64,000 bases of DNA. Source: Kurthia senegalensis. GTDB taxonomy: Bacteria > Bacillota > Bacilli > Bacillales_A > Planococcaceae. Each line of letters starts with the position of its first letter. Within the stretch, counting starts at the first letter, position 1. Below are positions 39,827-50,888 of the stretch, one piece after another. The stretch covers positions 185,812 through 249,811 of the forward strand of contig NZ_HE611065.1 of NCBI RefSeq assembly GCF_000285595.1. Reading direction: 5' to 3'. The notes under the pieces are model-generated. The model had not been told where the DNA came from and searched no databases. It was given only the letters and a program-made list of their open reading frames with translations. The translations under genes and the position numbers were made by a program.

Positions 39827-42478
39827 TTACATTTCTTTTAATTCTGCGATACGTTTTTGAACCGTTCCTTGTTTTTCAAGGTAATCCGCTTCTTTTTCAC
39901 GTTCTTTCGCAACAACGGCTTCTGGAGCACTTGTTACGAATTTTTCGTTGCTCAATTTACCTTGAACACGTTTAACTTCTTTCGTCCATTTGTCTAATTC
40001 TTTTTCAAGACGTGTAATTTCATCTTCAATATTAATTAAACCTTTTAATGGTAAGAATAGTTCTGCACCTGATACGACTGCTGACATCGTTTTACCTTCT
40101 GGTGCAACGTTTAAGCCAATCGTTAATGTTTCTGGGTTACAGAATTTTTCGATATATGATTTATTCGCTTCAAGAACCGCTTTTTCAGCATCTGTTTTAG
40201 CAGAAATAAACATCGGTACTTGTTTGCTCATTGGTGTATTTACTTCAGCACGAATGTTACGAACAGCATGGATAATATCCATCAACAATTGCATGTTTTT
40301 CGCTTCTTCTTCGAAGTGAAGATCTTCACGAACTGTTGGCCACGCTGCAACTGTAATAGATTCGCCTTCGTGTGGAAGGTGTTGCCAAATTTCTTCTGTA
40401 ATAAACGGCATTAATGGGTGTAATAGACGCATCGTTTGGTCTAATACGTAAGCTAATACAGAACGTGTCATTTTCTTCGCTGCTTCATCTTCACCGTATA
40501 ATGGTAATTTCGCCATTTCGATGTACCAAGAACAGAAATCATCCCAGATGAAATTATTTAAATAACGTCCTACTTCACCGAACTCATATTTATCTGCAAG
40601 TTCCGTTACTTTAGCGATCGTTTCATTTAAGCGAGTTAAAATCCATTTATCTGCAAGTGATTTTTCACCTGTTAAATCGATTTCTTCATATGTCATGCCT
40701 TCCATATTCATTAAAGCGAAACGTGAGGCATTCCAAATTTTATTTGAGAAGTTCCAGATTGCTTCAACTTTTTCAGTTGTATAACGTAAATCTTGACCAG
40801 GTGAAGAACCTGTAGCTAAGAAGAAACGAAGTGAATCTGCACCGTAGTCTTTAATAACGTCCATAGGATCTACGCCGTTCCCAAGTGATTTAGACATTTT
40901 GCGTCCTTCGCCGTCACGAACTAAACCGTGAATTAATACGTCTTGGAATGGACGTTCGCCTGTGAATTCGATTGATTGGAAAATCATACGAGAAACCCAG
41001 AAGAAAATAATATCATAACCTGTTACGAGTGCACCTGTTGGGAAGTAGCGTTTGAAGTCTTCTGCATCCCCATCAGGCCAACCCATTGTAGAGAATGGCC
41101 ACAGCGCACTTGAGAACCATGTATCTAATACGTCTTGGTCGCGTGTCCAATTTTCTTCATCAGCTGGTGCTTCTTTACCTACGTAAATTTCACCTGTTTC
41201 GTTGTTGTACCAAGCTGGAATTTGATGACCCCACCATAATTGACGAGAAATACACCAATCATGTACGTTTTCCATCCAACGTGTATACGTATTTTCAAAA
41301 CGAGCTGGTACGAAGTTTACTTTTTCGTTTTCTTTTTCTTGAAGAGCTAATGCTTCTTTCGCAAGTGGTTCCATTTTAACGAACCATTGTTTAGAAAGGT
41401 ACGGTTCAATTACAACTCCTGTACGTTCAGAGTGACCTACTGAGTGTAAGTGATCGACCACTTTAATTAAAACGCCAAGTTCTTTTAAGTCCTCAACGAT
41501 TTGTTTACGACATTCAAAACGGTCCATACCTGCGTATTTCCCTGCTTTTTCATTCATCGTACCGTCGCCGTTCATAACCATAATACGTTCTAAACCATGG
41601 CGGTTACCAACTTCAAAGTCATTCGGGTCATGTGCTGGTGTCATTTTAACAACACCTGTACCGAAGTCCATATCAACGTAGTCATCTGCTACGATTGGTA
41701 GTTCACGACCTACGATTGGTAAAATAGCTGTTTTCCCTACTAAATGTGCATAACGTTCATCTTTAGGATTAACTGCAATCCCAGAGTCACCTAGCATTGT
41801 TTCAGGACGAGTTGTAGCGATTTCAACTTTTTCATCGCTATCTTTAATTTGATATTCCATGTGGTAGAAAGCACCTTGAACATCTTTGTAAATCACTTCG
41901 ATATCTGATAATGCTGTTTGAGCTGCTGGATCCCAGTTAATAATACGTTCGCCACGATAAATTAAGTCTTTTTCGTATAATTTAACGAATACTTCTTTAA
42001 CCGCTTCTGATAAACCATCATCTAATGTGAAACGTTCACGAGAATAATCAAGTGCTAAACCTAATTTAGACCATTGTTCACGGATTGTCGAAGCGTATTC
42101 TTCTTTCCATTCCCATGTTTTCTCTAAGAATTTTTCACGACCAAGGTCATAACGAGATACACCTTGTTCACGTAATTTAGCTTCTACTTTTGCTTGCGTT
42201 GCAATACCGGCATGGTCCATACCTGGTAACCAAAGCGCATCATATCCTTGCATGCGTTTCATACGAATTAAAATATCTTGTAATGTCGTATCCCAAGCGT
42301 GTCCTAAATGTAATTTACCTGTTACATTTGGCGGTGGAATAACGATTGAATAAGGTTCTTTTCCGCTTTCAGGTTGTGCTTTGAAGAAATCCCCTTTTAG
42401 CCACCAGTCATAACGACCTTCTTCAATGGCATTCGGATCATATTTCGTTGGCATTGAAATGTCTTTTTGTTCTGTCAT
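39827..42478 (-). CDS. valS: Valyl-tRNA synthetase
   Basis: Class I synthetase, 883 residues, normal length. HIGH-type motif [15 protein letters not shown] (about 49-63), the editing (CP1) domain, KMSKS motif ([11 protein letters not shown], about 526) and a C-terminal coiled-coil arm ([13 protein letters not shown]). AGAGGAGGT precedes the ATG. It stands alone behind a T-box leader that should sense tRNA-Val. Confidence 0.98.
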   Translation of the reverse strand: MTEQKDISMPTKYDPNAIEEGRYDWWLKGDFFKAQPESGKEPYSIVIPPPNVTGKLHLGHAWDTTLQDILIRMKRMQGYDALWLPGMDHAGIATQAKVEAKLREQGVSRYDLGREKFLEKTWEWKEEYASTIREQWSKLGLALDYSRERFTLDDGLSEAVKEVFVKLYEKDLIYRGERIINWDPAAQTALSDIEVIYKDVQGAFYHMEYQIKDSDEKVEIATTRPETMLGDSGIAVNPKDERYAHLVGKTAILPIVGRELPIVADDYVDMDFGTGVVKMTPAHDPNDFEVGNRHGLERIMVMNGDGTMNEKAGKYAGMDRFECRKQIVEDLKELGVLIKVVDHLHSVGHSERTGVVIEPYLSKQWFVKMEPLAKEALALQEKENEKVNFVPARFENTYTRWMENVHDWCISRQLWWGHQIPAWYNNETGEIYVGKEAPADEENWTRDQDVLDTWFSSALWPFSTMGWPDGDAEDFKRYFPTGALVTGYDIIFFWVSRMIFQSIEFTGERPFQDVLIHGLVRDGEGRKMSKSLGNGVDPMDVIKDYGADSLRFFLATGSSPGQDLRYTTEKVEAIWNFSNKIWNASRFALMNMEGMTYEEIDLTGEKSLADKWILTRLNETIAKVTELADKYEFGEVGRYLNNFIWDDFCSWYIEMAKLPLYGEDEAAKKMTRSVLAYVLDQTMRLLHPLMPFITEEIWQHLPHEGESITVAAWPTVREDLHFEEEAKNMQLLMDIIHAVRNIRAEVNTPMSKQVPMFISAKTDAEKAVLEANKSYIEKFCNPETLTIGLNVAPEGKTMSAVVSGAELFLPLKGLINIEDEITRLEKELDKWTKEVKRVQGKLSNEKFVTSAPEAVVAKEREKEADYLEKQGTVQKRIAELKEM

Positions 42479-42502
42479 TGTAATTACCTCCTCTAAAATT
42501 GA

Positions 42503-42745
42503 GCATAAAAAAAATCCCCAACATCCTATATCTAAGGACGAGAGAACTCCGCGGTACCACCTTAGTTCCAGCTAGAAAAGCTGACAACTTTATACGAAAT
42601 AACGGTTCGATACCGGTCTTTGCTACTATGAGTTCACAAAAACTGCTCCAGGGCTACCTTCGAACATCTACTTGAGGAACTTGCACCAACCGTTCCCTCT
42701 CTAACAAGTAGGAGTGTTCTACTCCTCCCTCTCAACGCATACTTT
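42503..42745 (-). promoter_or_regulatory. T-box leader, valine-specific, for valS
   Basis: The minus strand has the T-box core AAGGTGGTACCGCGG (complement of 42549-42563). The terminator stem (42515-42545) and U-run (42506-42514) follow. Upstream stem I contains GAAG-GUA-GC. The GUA at 42657-42655 is the likely specifier and is a valine codon, matching valS. Mechanism as for the known T-box family: uncharged tRNA-Val permits readthrough. Confidence 0.93.
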
Positions 42746-42759
42746 TTTATTTGCTACCA

Positions 42760-42788
42760 ATTTTAACAAATATATTTCCCTTTTTCAA
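42760..42788 (-). promoter_or_regulatory. Sigma-A-type promoter of the valS leader
   Basis: TTGAAA (42788-42783), 17 bases, TAAAAT (42765-42760) on the minus strand, ahead of T-box stem I. Confidence 0.78.
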
Positions 42789-42825
42789 GTGTTTCTGTTA
42801 TGTTGAGTTTAAGGAGTGATGTATT

Positions 42826-43218
42826 ATGAAACGATTTATACACCATGTCTGCATTCAAACAAACGATTATGCAGCATCTAAAAACTTTTATGAGACGCTC
42901 GGTTTCACGCTTGCAAAGGAAACGCAAGGCTTTCATTCTCGCAGCTATAACAGTTGGTTGAAAATGGATCATTTCTACATCGAGTTGCAAACAGCTAAAG
43001 CAGGTGAATTACTTCGCGATTATTCGAAGCATTCTGCTGGTCCCGTTCACTTCTGTATTTACATTGAAGATTTAGAAAAAGAAGTCGGTCGCTTACAAAT
43101 ACTCGGTATTCCTTTTGCAAAAAAAGATGGGAATGTATTGTATGAAGTTGAAGACAGTCATTTGGCAAAAGTTGTCGCTCCAGAAGGCACAATTATCGAA
43201 TTAAGAGATTCCTTTTAG
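42826..43218 (+). CDS. VOC-family (glyoxalase/bleomycin resistance-like) protein
   Basis: 130 residues in two beta-alpha-beta-beta-beta units. Putative metal ligands are His5/His6 (FIHHVCIQT), Glu47 (FYIELQ), His71 (PVHFCIY) and Glu122 (GTIIELRD). The VOC fold covers dioxygenases, glyoxalase I and resistance proteins. The substrate is not evident, so I give no symbol. GGAGTGATGT precedes the ATG. It is transcribed alone and divergently from valS. Confidence 0.85.
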   Translation: MKRFIHHVCIQTNDYAASKNFYETLGFTLAKETQGFHSRSYNSWLKMDHFYIELQTAKAGELLRDYSKHSAGPVHFCIYIEDLEKEVGRLQILGIPFAKKDGNVLYEVEDSHLAKVVAPEGTIIELRDSF

Positions 43219-43378
43219 TGACACACGTACGCATTGCGTAACATATAAAGAGATATGAAGAATGAGGAACGTACAAAAAAAGATTCTATAAGTAAGAAAT
43301 CATATATTTCGAACACTACAACAAAATAGTATAAAACTAAAATGAGGCTGAGATATAAGTAAAATTTCAACCTTTCAT

Positions 43379-43415
43379 AAAGAAGGGAATGTCAAATTCA
43401 ACATCCCTTTCTTTA
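43379..43415 (+). terminator. Terminator downstream of the VOC gene
   Basis: AAAGAAGGGA...TCCCTTTCTTT hairpin followed by a T-run on the plus strand. Confidence 0.75.
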
Positions 43416-43704
43416 TTTTCATGCACAAATGAAGAATGACCGTTCACGTATTGCGTATTTTTTAAGTTTGTTGCCATGAATACGAAGCCTATTTCATTTA
43501 AAACTTAGTAGTAGAATACGTAAATTCCAACAAGAATTGCCCTTTTTTCCATAAAGGATTTTTGATAAAAGTATATAAAGCTTGTTCGAAGATGGCCATG
43601 ACTTCTGCAGAAACAGCACGAGCAGCATATCCATTTTTTCGCGAGGGGACGAAAAAATGAGATGAAGCCGTGCCCGCAGAAATTGTCGGCCACCTAGCAC
43701 ACAA

Positions 43705-43745
43705 AAAAGACATGCACGATTTGAATCAAATCATGCATGTCTTTT
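43705..43745. terminator. Bidirectional terminator downstream of hemL
   Basis: A 16-bp-armed inverted repeat (GACATGCA...TGCATGTC, 43709-43741) flanked by A- and T-runs. It would end the hemAXCDBL transcript on the minus strand. Confidence 0.82.
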
Positions 43746-43784
43746 CTTATTGACTAGGGTTTTGTCCCAGCCTCTTTATTTTTA

Positions 43785-45077
43785 TTAACGACGTAATTGT
43801 TTAAATACTTTTTGGAAAGCAGCAACCGTTTGATCGATATGTTGTTCTGTATGTGCTGTAGACATAAACACACCTTCAAATTGTGATGGCGGTAAGAAAA
43901 TACCTTCTTGTGCCATCAAACCGTAATATTCCGCAAATAAATCTAAATCAGCCGTTTTCGCTGTATCAAAGTTAATGACATGTTCATTCGTTAAGAAATA
44001 GCCAATCATTGAACCTGCACGGTTTACCGTATGTGGAATGTTGTACGTTTCAGCTGCTTCGCGGAAACCATTTTCTAAACGGTCTCCTAATTTTTCGAAG
44101 TATTCATATGAAGCAGGTGTTAAACGTTTAATCGTTTCTAAACCGGCTGTCATCGCAACTGGATTACCTGATAATGTACCCGCTTGGTATACAGGACCTG
44201 CTGGCGCAACTTGTTCCATAATGTCACGGCGACCACCGAAAGCACCTACTGGAAGACCGCCACCGATTACTTTACCGAGACAAGTTAAATCTGGTGTTAC
44301 GTTGTAGTACCCTTGTGCGGAATGGTATCCTACACGGAATCCTGTCATTACTTCATCAAAAATAAGTAATGTACCGGCTTTTGTCGTTATATCACGTAAA
44401 CCTTGTAAAAATCCTGGAAGCGGTGGCACGCATCCCATATTCCCTGCAACAGGTTCTACGATAATTGCAGCAATATCTTCACCATAATGTTCAAAAGCTG
44501 TTTTAACTGCTTCTAAATCATTGTATGGCACTGTTAACGTGTTTTGTGCGATCCCCATTGGAACCCCAGGGCTATCTGGAAGACCGAGTGTTGCAACACC
44601 TGAACCAGCTTTAATTAATAATGAATCACTATGTCCGTGATAAGAACCTTCAAATTTCAAGATTTTGTCGCGACCTGTGAAACCACGAGCTAAACGAATA
44701 GCAGACAATGTCGCTTCTGTACCAGAGCTTGTCATACGAATCATTTCTACAGATGGAACACGTGAAATAACTTCTTTCGCTAATTCATTTTCCACTGCAG
44801 TAGAAGCACCAAAGCTCGTACCTTGCGCAGCAACTTTTTGAATGGCTTTCACGACATTCGGTTCTGTGTGTCCTAAAATAAGGGGACCCCAAGAAAGAAC
44901 GTAGTCAATATAATCATTGCCATCAATATCGGTAATGATAGCTCCTTTACCGTGGTCCATAACGATTGGCGCTTGATTTACGGCTTTAAAAGCACGTACA
45001 GGTGAGTTAACGCCACCTGGCATTAAGTTTACAGCTTCTTCAAAAACTGCTTTTGATTTTTCAAATGAACGTGTCAT
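43785..45077 (-). CDS. hemL: Glutamate-1-semialdehyde 2,1-aminomutase
   Basis: PLP enzyme converting glutamate-1-semialdehyde to 5-aminolevulinate. It has 430 residues. The start is [25 protein letters not shown] site: [19 protein letters not shown], and catalytic Lys in [12 protein letters not shown] (about residue 267). It is the last gene of hemAXCDBL, 2 bp after hemB. Confidence 0.98.
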   Translation of the reverse strand: MTRSFEKSKAVFEEAVNLMPGGVNSPVRAFKAVNQAPIVMDHGKGAIITDIDGNDYIDYVLSWGPLILGHTEPNVVKAIQKVAAQGTSFGASTAVENELAKEVISRVPSVEMIRMTSSGTEATLSAIRLARGFTGRDKILKFEGSYHGHSDSLLIKAGSGVATLGLPDSPGVPMGIAQNTLTVPYNDLEAVKTAFEHYGEDIAAIIVEPVAGNMGCVPPLPGFLQGLRDITTKAGTLLIFDEVMTGFRVGYHSAQGYYNVTPDLTCLGKVIGGGLPVGAFGGRRDIMEQVAPAGPVYQAGTLSGNPVAMTAGLETIKRLTPASYEYFEKLGDRLENGFREAAETYNIPHTVNRAGSMIGYFLTNEHVINFDTAKTADLDLFAEYYGLMAQEGIFLPPSQFEGVFMSTAHTEQHIDQTVAAFQKVFKQLRR

Positions 45078-45079
45078 CG

Positions 45080-46063
45080 TTAGTTCCCCTCCATAAAACG
45101 AATGGCATCTTTTGCATGATACGTAATAATTAAATCCGCACCTGCACGTTTCATGCCTAATAATGTTTCTAAAACGACTTGCTTCTCATCGATCCAACCG
45201 TTTAATGCGGCAGCTTTCACCATCGCATATTCACCTGAAACGTTATAAGCAACAACGGGCACATCATAATTGTTACGTACGTCACGTACGATATCTAAAT
45301 AAGCTAATGCCGGTTTAACGATTAAGAAATCGGCTCCTTCTTCGATATCAGATGTTGCTTCTCGCATCGCTTCCATACGATTGGCTGGGTCCATTTGATA
45401 CGTTTTACGATCACCAAATTGTGGTGCACCATCTGCAGCGTCGCGGAATGGACCGTAATAAGCAGACGCATATTTCACGGCATAAGACATAATTGGTACA
45501 TCTTCATAACCTGCCGCATCTAACCCTTGACGAATCGCCGTAACGAAACCGTCCATCATGTTAGATGGTGCAATAATATCTGCGCCCGCTTCTGCTTGAG
45601 ATACAGCCGTTTTTGCTAATAAATCAAGTGATGGGTCATTTAAAATTCGTTCATCTTCTGAAACGACACCACAGTGACCGTGTGAAGTGAATTCGCATAA
45701 ACATGTATCCGCAACGACTAATACGTTCGGATAGTTCTTTTTAATGAAGCGTGTCGCTTCTTGTACAATACCGTGATCGTGATATGCTTGTGAACCAACT
45801 TCATCTTTTTCTGCTGGTAAGCCGAATAAAATAACAGCTGGAATGCCTAATTGTACGACTTCATCCATTTCTTCACCTAGACGATCTAATGAAAATTGGA
45901 ATACTCCTGGCATAGAAGAGACTTCTCTTTTAATATTTTCTCCGTCCATTACGAAAATCGGATAGATGAAATCATCTTTGCTAAGTTTTGTTTCGCGTAC
46001 CATATTGCGCATCGTTGCATTTTGACGTAAGCGACGGTGGCGTTTAAAAGTTAATTGTGACAT
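45080..46063 (-). CDS. hemB: Delta-aminolevulinic acid dehydratase (porphobilinogen synthase)
   Basis: Condenses two aminolevulinates to porphobilinogen. It has 327 residues. The zinc-cysteine box [14 protein letters not shown] (about 119-132) indicates a zinc enzyme. Schiff-base lysines are in the YAVKYAS and LIVKPAL segments. It follows hemD with a 17-bp gap. Confidence 0.98.
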   Translation of the reverse strand: MSQLTFKRHRRLRQNATMRNMVRETKLSKDDFIYPIFVMDGENIKREVSSMPGVFQFSLDRLGEEMDEVVQLGIPAVILFGLPAEKDEVGSQAYHDHGIVQEATRFIKKNYPNVLVVADTCLCEFTSHGHCGVVSEDERILNDPSLDLLAKTAVSQAEAGADIIAPSNMMDGFVTAIRQGLDAAGYEDVPIMSYAVKYASAYYGPFRDAADGAPQFGDRKTYQMDPANRMEAMREATSDIEEGADFLIVKPALAYLDIVRDVRNNYDVPVVAYNVSGEYAMVKAAALNGWIDEKQVVLETLLGMKRAGADLIITYHAKDAIRFMEGN

Positions 46064-46080
46064 GTTTACTTCGTTCCTTT

Positions 46081-46800
46081 CTATTTCACGAGTTCTTCAA
46101 TGACTGCTGACAATGTATACGTCGCAGGCATGACAATTTGTTGTTCTCCATAAGCTTCCAAAGCATCTCTCGTAATATGACCGATTGCTGCTACATTGTA
46201 AACTTTCTCCGCTTTATGTTGTTCAAAAACAGCGACAGCGGATGGACTCGCAAACACAATTGTCACTCGATCCGATAACAATTCATTCATTTGAGGCATA
46301 TGTTTAGCCGTTTGAATCGTGTCATACACAGTATAGCACTCTACGAAACAGTTGAGGCCATCTGGGATTGTTGATTTTGCTAAATTCCCTCTGAAAAACG
46401 TACATTTTTGATCTTTTTCTATTTGAAATTCTTGAATGAAAACGTCCGCACTATAAATCGTCGGCACAAAATCAATTTGAAATCCTAATTGTTTTAATTG
46501 TTGCGCCGTTTTTTCTCCGACAGCTGCTACTTTTCCGTGCCAATTTTCAGCGGTGTATCCGTAGCGAATCATTTTTAGTTTTAAAAATTGCACAGCTGAT
46601 TGACTCGTAAAAATGAGCCAATCTGCATCCATACTTTCCGGAAGTTTCGTTGCATCTTCCTTCGTATGCTCCACGACTTCGATGAGAGGCAAATGGATGG
46701 CTTCTCCACCGAAAGACTCGATCTGCTCGCGAACGGCTGCAGGCATTTTCGTTCCCGTCAATACAATTTGTTCTCCAACTAGAGAACGTTTACTCGGCAT
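46081..46800 (-). CDS. hemD: Uroporphyrinogen-III synthase
   Basis: 239 residues. HemD sequences diverge strongly, so the call rests on the two-lobed pattern (VLTGTK..., [13 protein letters not shown] about 65, [24 protein letters not shown] about 180, [16 protein letters not shown]) and on its place between hemC and hemB. It overlaps hemC by 11 bp, so the two are translationally coupled. It closes and inverts the linear tetrapyrrole made by HemC. Confidence 0.94.
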   Translation of the reverse strand: MPSKRSLVGEQIVLTGTKMPAAVREQIESFGGEAIHLPLIEVVEHTKEDATKLPESMDADWLIFTSQSAVQFLKLKMIRYGYTAENWHGKVAAVGEKTAQQLKQLGFQIDFVPTIYSADVFIQEFQIEKDQKCTFFRGNLAKSTIPDGLNCFVECYTVYDTIQTAKHMPQMNELLSDRVTIVFASPSAVAVFEQHKAEKVYNVAAIGHITRDALEAYGEQQIVMPATYTLSAVIEELVK

Positions 46801-47722
46801 TTTGCTCAGCCTTTACACGTTCAATCAATTCGTAAGCACCTTGTTCTGTTAAAATTTTCGCTACTGCTTGACCAGCTTCTTGTGCATTTTTAGAAACCGC
46901 TGTTTCTTCATAAAACTCAGAAGCATCTGGTGCTGCTACTAAACCTGTAAAATGAATTTCATCATTCACATACGTTGCATATCCAGCAATTGGCACTTGG
47001 CAACCACCGTCCATCGCTGCAAGGAAAGCACGTTCTGCATGTGCAGTTTCCCAAGTCGCACGGTCTGTTAATTTTTTTAATTGTTCTAACAGTTCTGCAT
47101 CATCTTCACGGCATTCAATTCCTAAAGAACCTTGCGCAACAGCTGGCATACAAAGGTCAACTGGTAAAAACTCTGTCACAACATCTTCAGACCAACCGAG
47201 ACGACGTAATCCTGCTGCTGCTAAAATAATCGCATCATAATCTTCTGTTTCTAATTTATTTAATCGTGTATCAACGTTCCCACGAATCCATTTAATTGTT
47301 AAATCTGGGCGCACTTTTAATAGTTGGGCACTGCGACGTAAACTTGATGTACCGACTACAGCACCTTGTGGAAGGTCTGCAAATTTCACATGACCTTTTG
47401 AAATAAATGCATCACGTGGATCTTCACGTTTCGGAATACAACCGATAACTAAACCTTTTGGTAATACAGCTGGCATGTCTTTCATACTGTGTACCGCAAA
47501 GTCGATTTCTTTGTCGTACAATGCTTGTTCAATTTCTTTGACGAATAAACCTTTACCGCCTACTTTAGACAATTGAACGTCTAAGATTTTATCCCCTTTT
47601 GTGACGATTTCTTTCACTTCAAACTCAAAAGGCGCTCCTGCTTGTTTCATTTGGTCTATAAACCAATTCGTTTGTGTTAAAGCTAATTTACTTCTTCTTG
47701 AACCAACAATAATTTTACGCAT
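46790..47722 (-). CDS. hemC: Hydroxymethylbilane synthase (porphobilinogen deaminase)
   Basis: 310 residues from ATG 47722; GAGAGG lies nine bases upstream, and the TTG at 47731 overlaps that spacing. [19 protein letters not shown] is the family N-terminus. The dipyrromethane cofactor Cys is in [12 protein letters not shown] (about residue 241). Polymerises four porphobilinogens to hydroxymethylbilane. Located between hemX and hemD. Confidence 0.97.
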   Translation of the reverse strand: MRKIIVGSRRSKLALTQTNWFIDQMKQAGAPFEFEVKEIVTKGDKILDVQLSKVGGKGLFVKEIEQALYDKEIDFAVHSMKDMPAVLPKGLVIGCIPKREDPRDAFISKGHVKFADLPQGAVVGTSSLRRSAQLLKVRPDLTIKWIRGNVDTRLNKLETEDYDAIILAAAGLRRLGWSEDVVTEFLPVDLCMPAVAQGSLGIECREDDAELLEQLKKLTDRATWETAHAERAFLAAMDGGCQVPIAGYATYVNDEIHFTGLVAAPDASEFYEETAVSKNAQEAGQAVAKILTEQGAYELIERVKAEQNAE

Positions 47723-47737
47723 AAAATCCAACCTCTC

Positions 47738-48571
47738 TTAATACCAAAAATGGAAAGCTGAAAAACGGCTACCTAAGAAGAAATTAATTAAGACGATTAA
47801 AAAGGCATAAATCGTCGCCCAAGCAAATTTCGTTCCGTACAGTTTTCCTTTTCGGTTTTTATAAATAATACATGAATAAATCAACATAGAAATAAGCGAC
47901 CCAATAATTTTAACGTCTGCTAAAGGAAAGTTTCCTAACGCGACGTACGCCCACATCATTCCTAAAATCAAACTAATCCCTAACAAAGGTACACCCGCAT
48001 AAAGTGCGTAAATCATCCCTTGCTCTGTTTGAGAAAGCGACGGTAAACGCGCAAATTGATTCGGCTGCCATTTTTTACGTTTTAGTAAGCTATACAAAAA
48101 GATATAGAGCATCGCAAATACAAAAACGATTGCAAAACCGCCGTACGATAAAATTGCAAATACGACATGGAACATTAACAACTCGGAAATAAGATTATCT
48201 CCAAGAGGTGTTGCGTCCATTTGTGCCGGTGCAAATGTGTGAATAACAATCAAGCAAAAAGCGATGATATTCATTAAAATAACAGGTAAATCTAATTTAA
48301 AAATGCAGTGCATTGCTATCGAAATAGCGATGAGCAACCACGCATAAAAATAAATCCCCTCAAAAATCGTTAAAATCGGAAATCGATGTGTTTGTACAAT
48401 ATAGAGCACTAAAAAAAGCGATTGCATAATCCAAACAATTGAAACACCCCAAAAGGCAAATCGATACAATTTTTGATTTTTGCGCAAATAGTCGATGAAA
48501 TAAAAGACAAGGCTAATGGCATAAATAACGACCATTACTTCGTGTAGCCTCGTCATCGTTAAATCCGTCAT
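47738..48571 (-). CDS. hemX: HemX, CcsA-like membrane protein
   Basis: 277 residues with about eight hydrophobic segments, the CcsA/CcmC-like fold of HemX. In B. subtilis HemX lowers HemA (glutamyl-tRNA reductase) protein level, a feedback on haem synthesis. Position between hemA and hemC is conserved. No WWD haem-handling motif is clear, which fits HemX rather than a true cytochrome c assembly protein. Confidence 0.9.
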   Translation of the reverse strand: MTDLTMTRLHEVMVVIYAISLVFYFIDYLRKNQKLYRFAFWGVSIVWIMQSLFLVLYIVQTHRFPILTIFEGIYFYAWLLIAISIAMHCIFKLDLPVILMNIIAFCLIVIHTFAPAQMDATPLGDNLISELLMFHVVFAILSYGGFAIVFVFAMLYIFLYSLLKRKKWQPNQFARLPSLSQTEQGMIYALYAGVPLLGISLILGMMWAYVALGNFPLADVKIIGSLISMLIYSCIIYKNRKGKLYGTKFAWATIYAFLIVLINFFLGSRFSAFHFWY

Positions 48572-48677
48572 ATTTGTCTCCTCGTTTTCGTATTAAATAC
48601 TCATATGAGTGCTTTAAAAAAGCGCTCCCGCATCTATTAGTTTAACATATAGACGCGAAAACGCTCATGAAAAATAT

Positions 48678-50033
48678 TTAATTAGCGAGTAAATCCGATT
48701 GTTCCATAGCCACTTTTTCACGACGTTGTTTTTCCGCTAATTGATGCTTTTCTTTTTCCACTTCAACTGCTTCTTCGATACCGAAAATACGTTCAAATAA
48801 CGCTAATTGTTCTTTCGCGTTTTTCTCTCCTGCAAGCTCTTTCGCTTGTAAGATTGGTTCTTTTAACAACTGATTAACGATTGATTTCGTATGTTTGCTC
48901 AACACTTTGCGTTCACGATCCGTTAAATCAGGCATTTTATTTTCAATACTTTTCATCGTTTCTTGTTGAATTACATTCGCTTTTGCGCGTAATGCCGAAA
49001 TAACAGGTACAACACCTAATGTGTTAATCCAGTCATCAATATTCGTTAATTCACTATGAATCATCGTTTTAATTTCATCAGCCGCACGTTCACGTTCTGC
49101 TAAATTCGCTTCTACGATGCCGTGTAAATCATCAATATCGTATAAGAAAACATTTTCTAAATCGCCTACACGTGGATCAATATCACGTGGCACTGCAATA
49201 TCTACCATGAATAATGGTTTTCCGTGACGCATGCCGTCTACAAATTCCATTAGTTCATAGTCGATAACATAATCTGTTGCACCTGTAGAAGTAATTAAAA
49301 TATCTGCCTCTAACAATGTGCATTGTAATTCATTCATCGCTTTCGCTTCGCCATGGAATTTCGAAGCAAGGGATTGAGCTTTTTCAAATGTACGGTTAAC
49401 GACCGTCACTTTTCCAACACCACTGCCATATAAATTTTCCATCGCAAGCTCGCCCATCTTACCTGCACCTAAAATGGCGATATGTTTGTGGCTTAATGAA
49501 CCGAATATTTTTTTAGCTAACTCTACGGCTGCATACGATACCGATACGGCATTTTCACCAATGCTCGTTTCATCGTGTACTTTTTTCGCAAACGTAATGC
49601 TCTGTTTAAATACATGATTAAAAATCGTACCTGTCGTACCAATTGCTTGTGCTTCAAGGAAGCTTCCTTTTACTTGTCCTAAAATTTGTGTTTCACCTAA
49701 AACCATTGAGTCGATTCCAGCAGTCACTTTAAAAAGATGATCCATTGACGTATCATCTTCACGAATAAATAAATGTGCTTCAAATGACTCTACTGGCATA
49801 TGGAACCACGTTGATAAAAACTGTTTAATATAATAACGACCAGTATGTACTTGGTCTACAACTGCATAAATTTCTGTTCGATTACAAGTAGAAATAATAA
49901 CATTTTCTAAAATGCTTTTTTGACCTTGTAATGCTCTCATCGCATCCGCTAATGTACCATCAGCAAACGAAAATTTTTCACGGATTTCGACAGGAGCTGT
50001 TTTATAGTTCAAGCCTACAACTAGGGTATGCAT
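48678..50033 (-). CDS. hemA: Glutamyl-tRNA reductase
   Basis: First committed step of C5 haem synthesis: reduces Glu-tRNA to glutamate-1-semialdehyde. It has 451 residues from ATG 50033 (GAGAGGTG eight bases upstream; the longer frame to 50057 contains that site). The catalytic Cys is in [10 protein letters not shown] (about 50). The NADPH site is [11 protein letters not shown]. Then a C-terminal dimerisation helix. It heads the hemAXCDBL operon. Confidence 0.97.
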   Translation of the reverse strand: MHTLVVGLNYKTAPVEIREKFSFADGTLADAMRALQGQKSILENVIISTCNRTEIYAVVDQVHTGRYYIKQFLSTWFHMPVESFEAHLFIREDDTSMDHLFKVTAGIDSMVLGETQILGQVKGSFLEAQAIGTTGTIFNHVFKQSITFAKKVHDETSIGENAVSVSYAAVELAKKIFGSLSHKHIAILGAGKMGELAMENLYGSGVGKVTVVNRTFEKAQSLASKFHGEAKAMNELQCTLLEADILITSTGATDYVIDYELMEFVDGMRHGKPLFMVDIAVPRDIDPRVGDLENVFLYDIDDLHGIVEANLAERERAADEIKTMIHSELTNIDDWINTLGVVPVISALRAKANVIQQETMKSIENKMPDLTDRERKVLSKHTKSIVNQLLKEPILQAKELAGEKNAKEQLALFERIFGIEEAVEVEKEKHQLAEKQRREKVAMEQSDLLAN

Positions 50034-50069
50034 GAATAAGACACCTCTCACGTTCAAATTAACTTCTTT

Positions 50070-50078
50070 ATTATAGCA
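50070..50078 (-). promoter_or_regulatory. Extended -10 promoter of the hem operon
   Basis: TGC-TATAAT on the minus strand (TG-N extended -10 with a perfect hexamer), about 37 bp before the hemA ATG. TTGAAG lies at a short 13-bp spacing, so the extended -10 probably compensates. Confidence 0.65.
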
Positions 50079-50227
50079 TATCGTTCCGCTTCAATTTTTC
50101 TGAATACGTGACTGCTCAATTGAACGATTATCTACTTTAGAATGATTACAAATTACAGTTTACAACGTTCTTGATGAGATTTCAATGTTGTTGCCTTGAA
50201 TTTAAGATTTTGTCTAAACTTTGTCAC

Positions 50228-50268
50228 AAAAAAAGCTACAAACATTCATAGATGCTTGTAGCTTTTCT
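50228..50268 (-). terminator. Terminator after engB
   Basis: AAAAGCTACAA...TTGTAGCTTTT hairpin with a U-run on the minus strand, at the engB stop. Confidence 0.88.
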
Positions 50269-50270
50269 CA

Positions 50271-50888
50271 TTAAAGTTCTTCCGTTGTTATTTCTTCTTC
50301 GTCTACAACTAAATATTTTTCGATTTCAGCCCATGCTTCATCGAACCCTTTACCTGTTTCAGAAGAGAATAAAATGATTGGATCGTTCGGGTCTTTGTCT
50401 AATACATTTCGAATAATTTTCAAATGGTGGTCCCATTTCCCTTTTTTAACTTTATCTGCTTTCGTTGCGATTAAAATTGTTGGGATATTGTAATGTTTTA
50501 AAAAATCATACATCATGCAATCTTCATCGGACGGTTCATGGCGTAAATCAATAATTTGAATAACTGCTTTTAGTTGGCGACGTGCCACTAAATACGTTTC
50601 AATCATTTTCCCCCATGCTTCACGTTCTTTTTTTGAAACTTTTGCATACCCGTAACCTGGTACGTCAACGAAGAACAATTGCTCTTCGATTTTGTAGAAG
50701 TTTAGCGTTTGTGTTTTCCCTGGTTTTGCAGAAATACGCGCCAAAGCTTTACGTCCAATCATACGATTGATAAATGATGATTTACCAACATTTGAACGAC
50801 CAGCAAGTGCAAACTCAGGATACCCCTCTTCTGGATATTGTTCTGGTTTTACCGCACTCATAATCATGTCTACATTATGGACTTTCAT
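50271..50888 (-). CDS. engB: Ribosome-biogenesis GTPase EngB (YsxC)
   Basis: Essential GTPase needed for 50S subunit assembly. It has 205 residues. G1 GRSNVGKSS (about 31-39), G3 DVPGYG, G4 TKADK. The gene is 0 bp from lon, the conserved lon-engB pair in Bacillales. Confidence 0.97.
   Translation of the reverse strand: MKVHNVDMIMSAVKPEQYPEEGYPEFALAGRSNVGKSSFINRMIGRKALARISAKPGKTQTLNFYKIEEQLFFVDVPGYGYAKVSKKEREAWGKMIETYLVARRQLKAVIQIIDLRHEPSDEDCMMYDFLKHYNIPTILIATKADKVKKGKWDHHLKIIRNVLDKDPNDPIILFSSETGKGFDEAWAEIEKYLVVDEEEITTEEL

Larger units (their letters stand above)
43344..43774. repeat. Candidate dispersed intergenic element with inverted ends
   Basis: The 566-bp gap between the VOC gene and hemL contains a unit bounded by related motifs in opposite orientation: GAGGCTGAGATA (43344-43355, plus) and GAGGCTGGGACAAA (43774-43761, minus). 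The right arm (about 43490-43700) is richer in GC than its surroundings. Three minus-strand frames are simultaneously open for 62-71 codons, but none has a convincing start. It resembles intergenic repeats with GAGGCTGGGACA motifs seen in other Firmicutes. It could be a MITE or an old transposase remnant. Only one copy is visible here. Confidence 0.45.

Noticed and set aside
43494-43713. Three overlapping small minus-strand frames as genes
   Set aside because: They are the same DNA in three frames without a preferred one or good start; reported as part of a candidate element.
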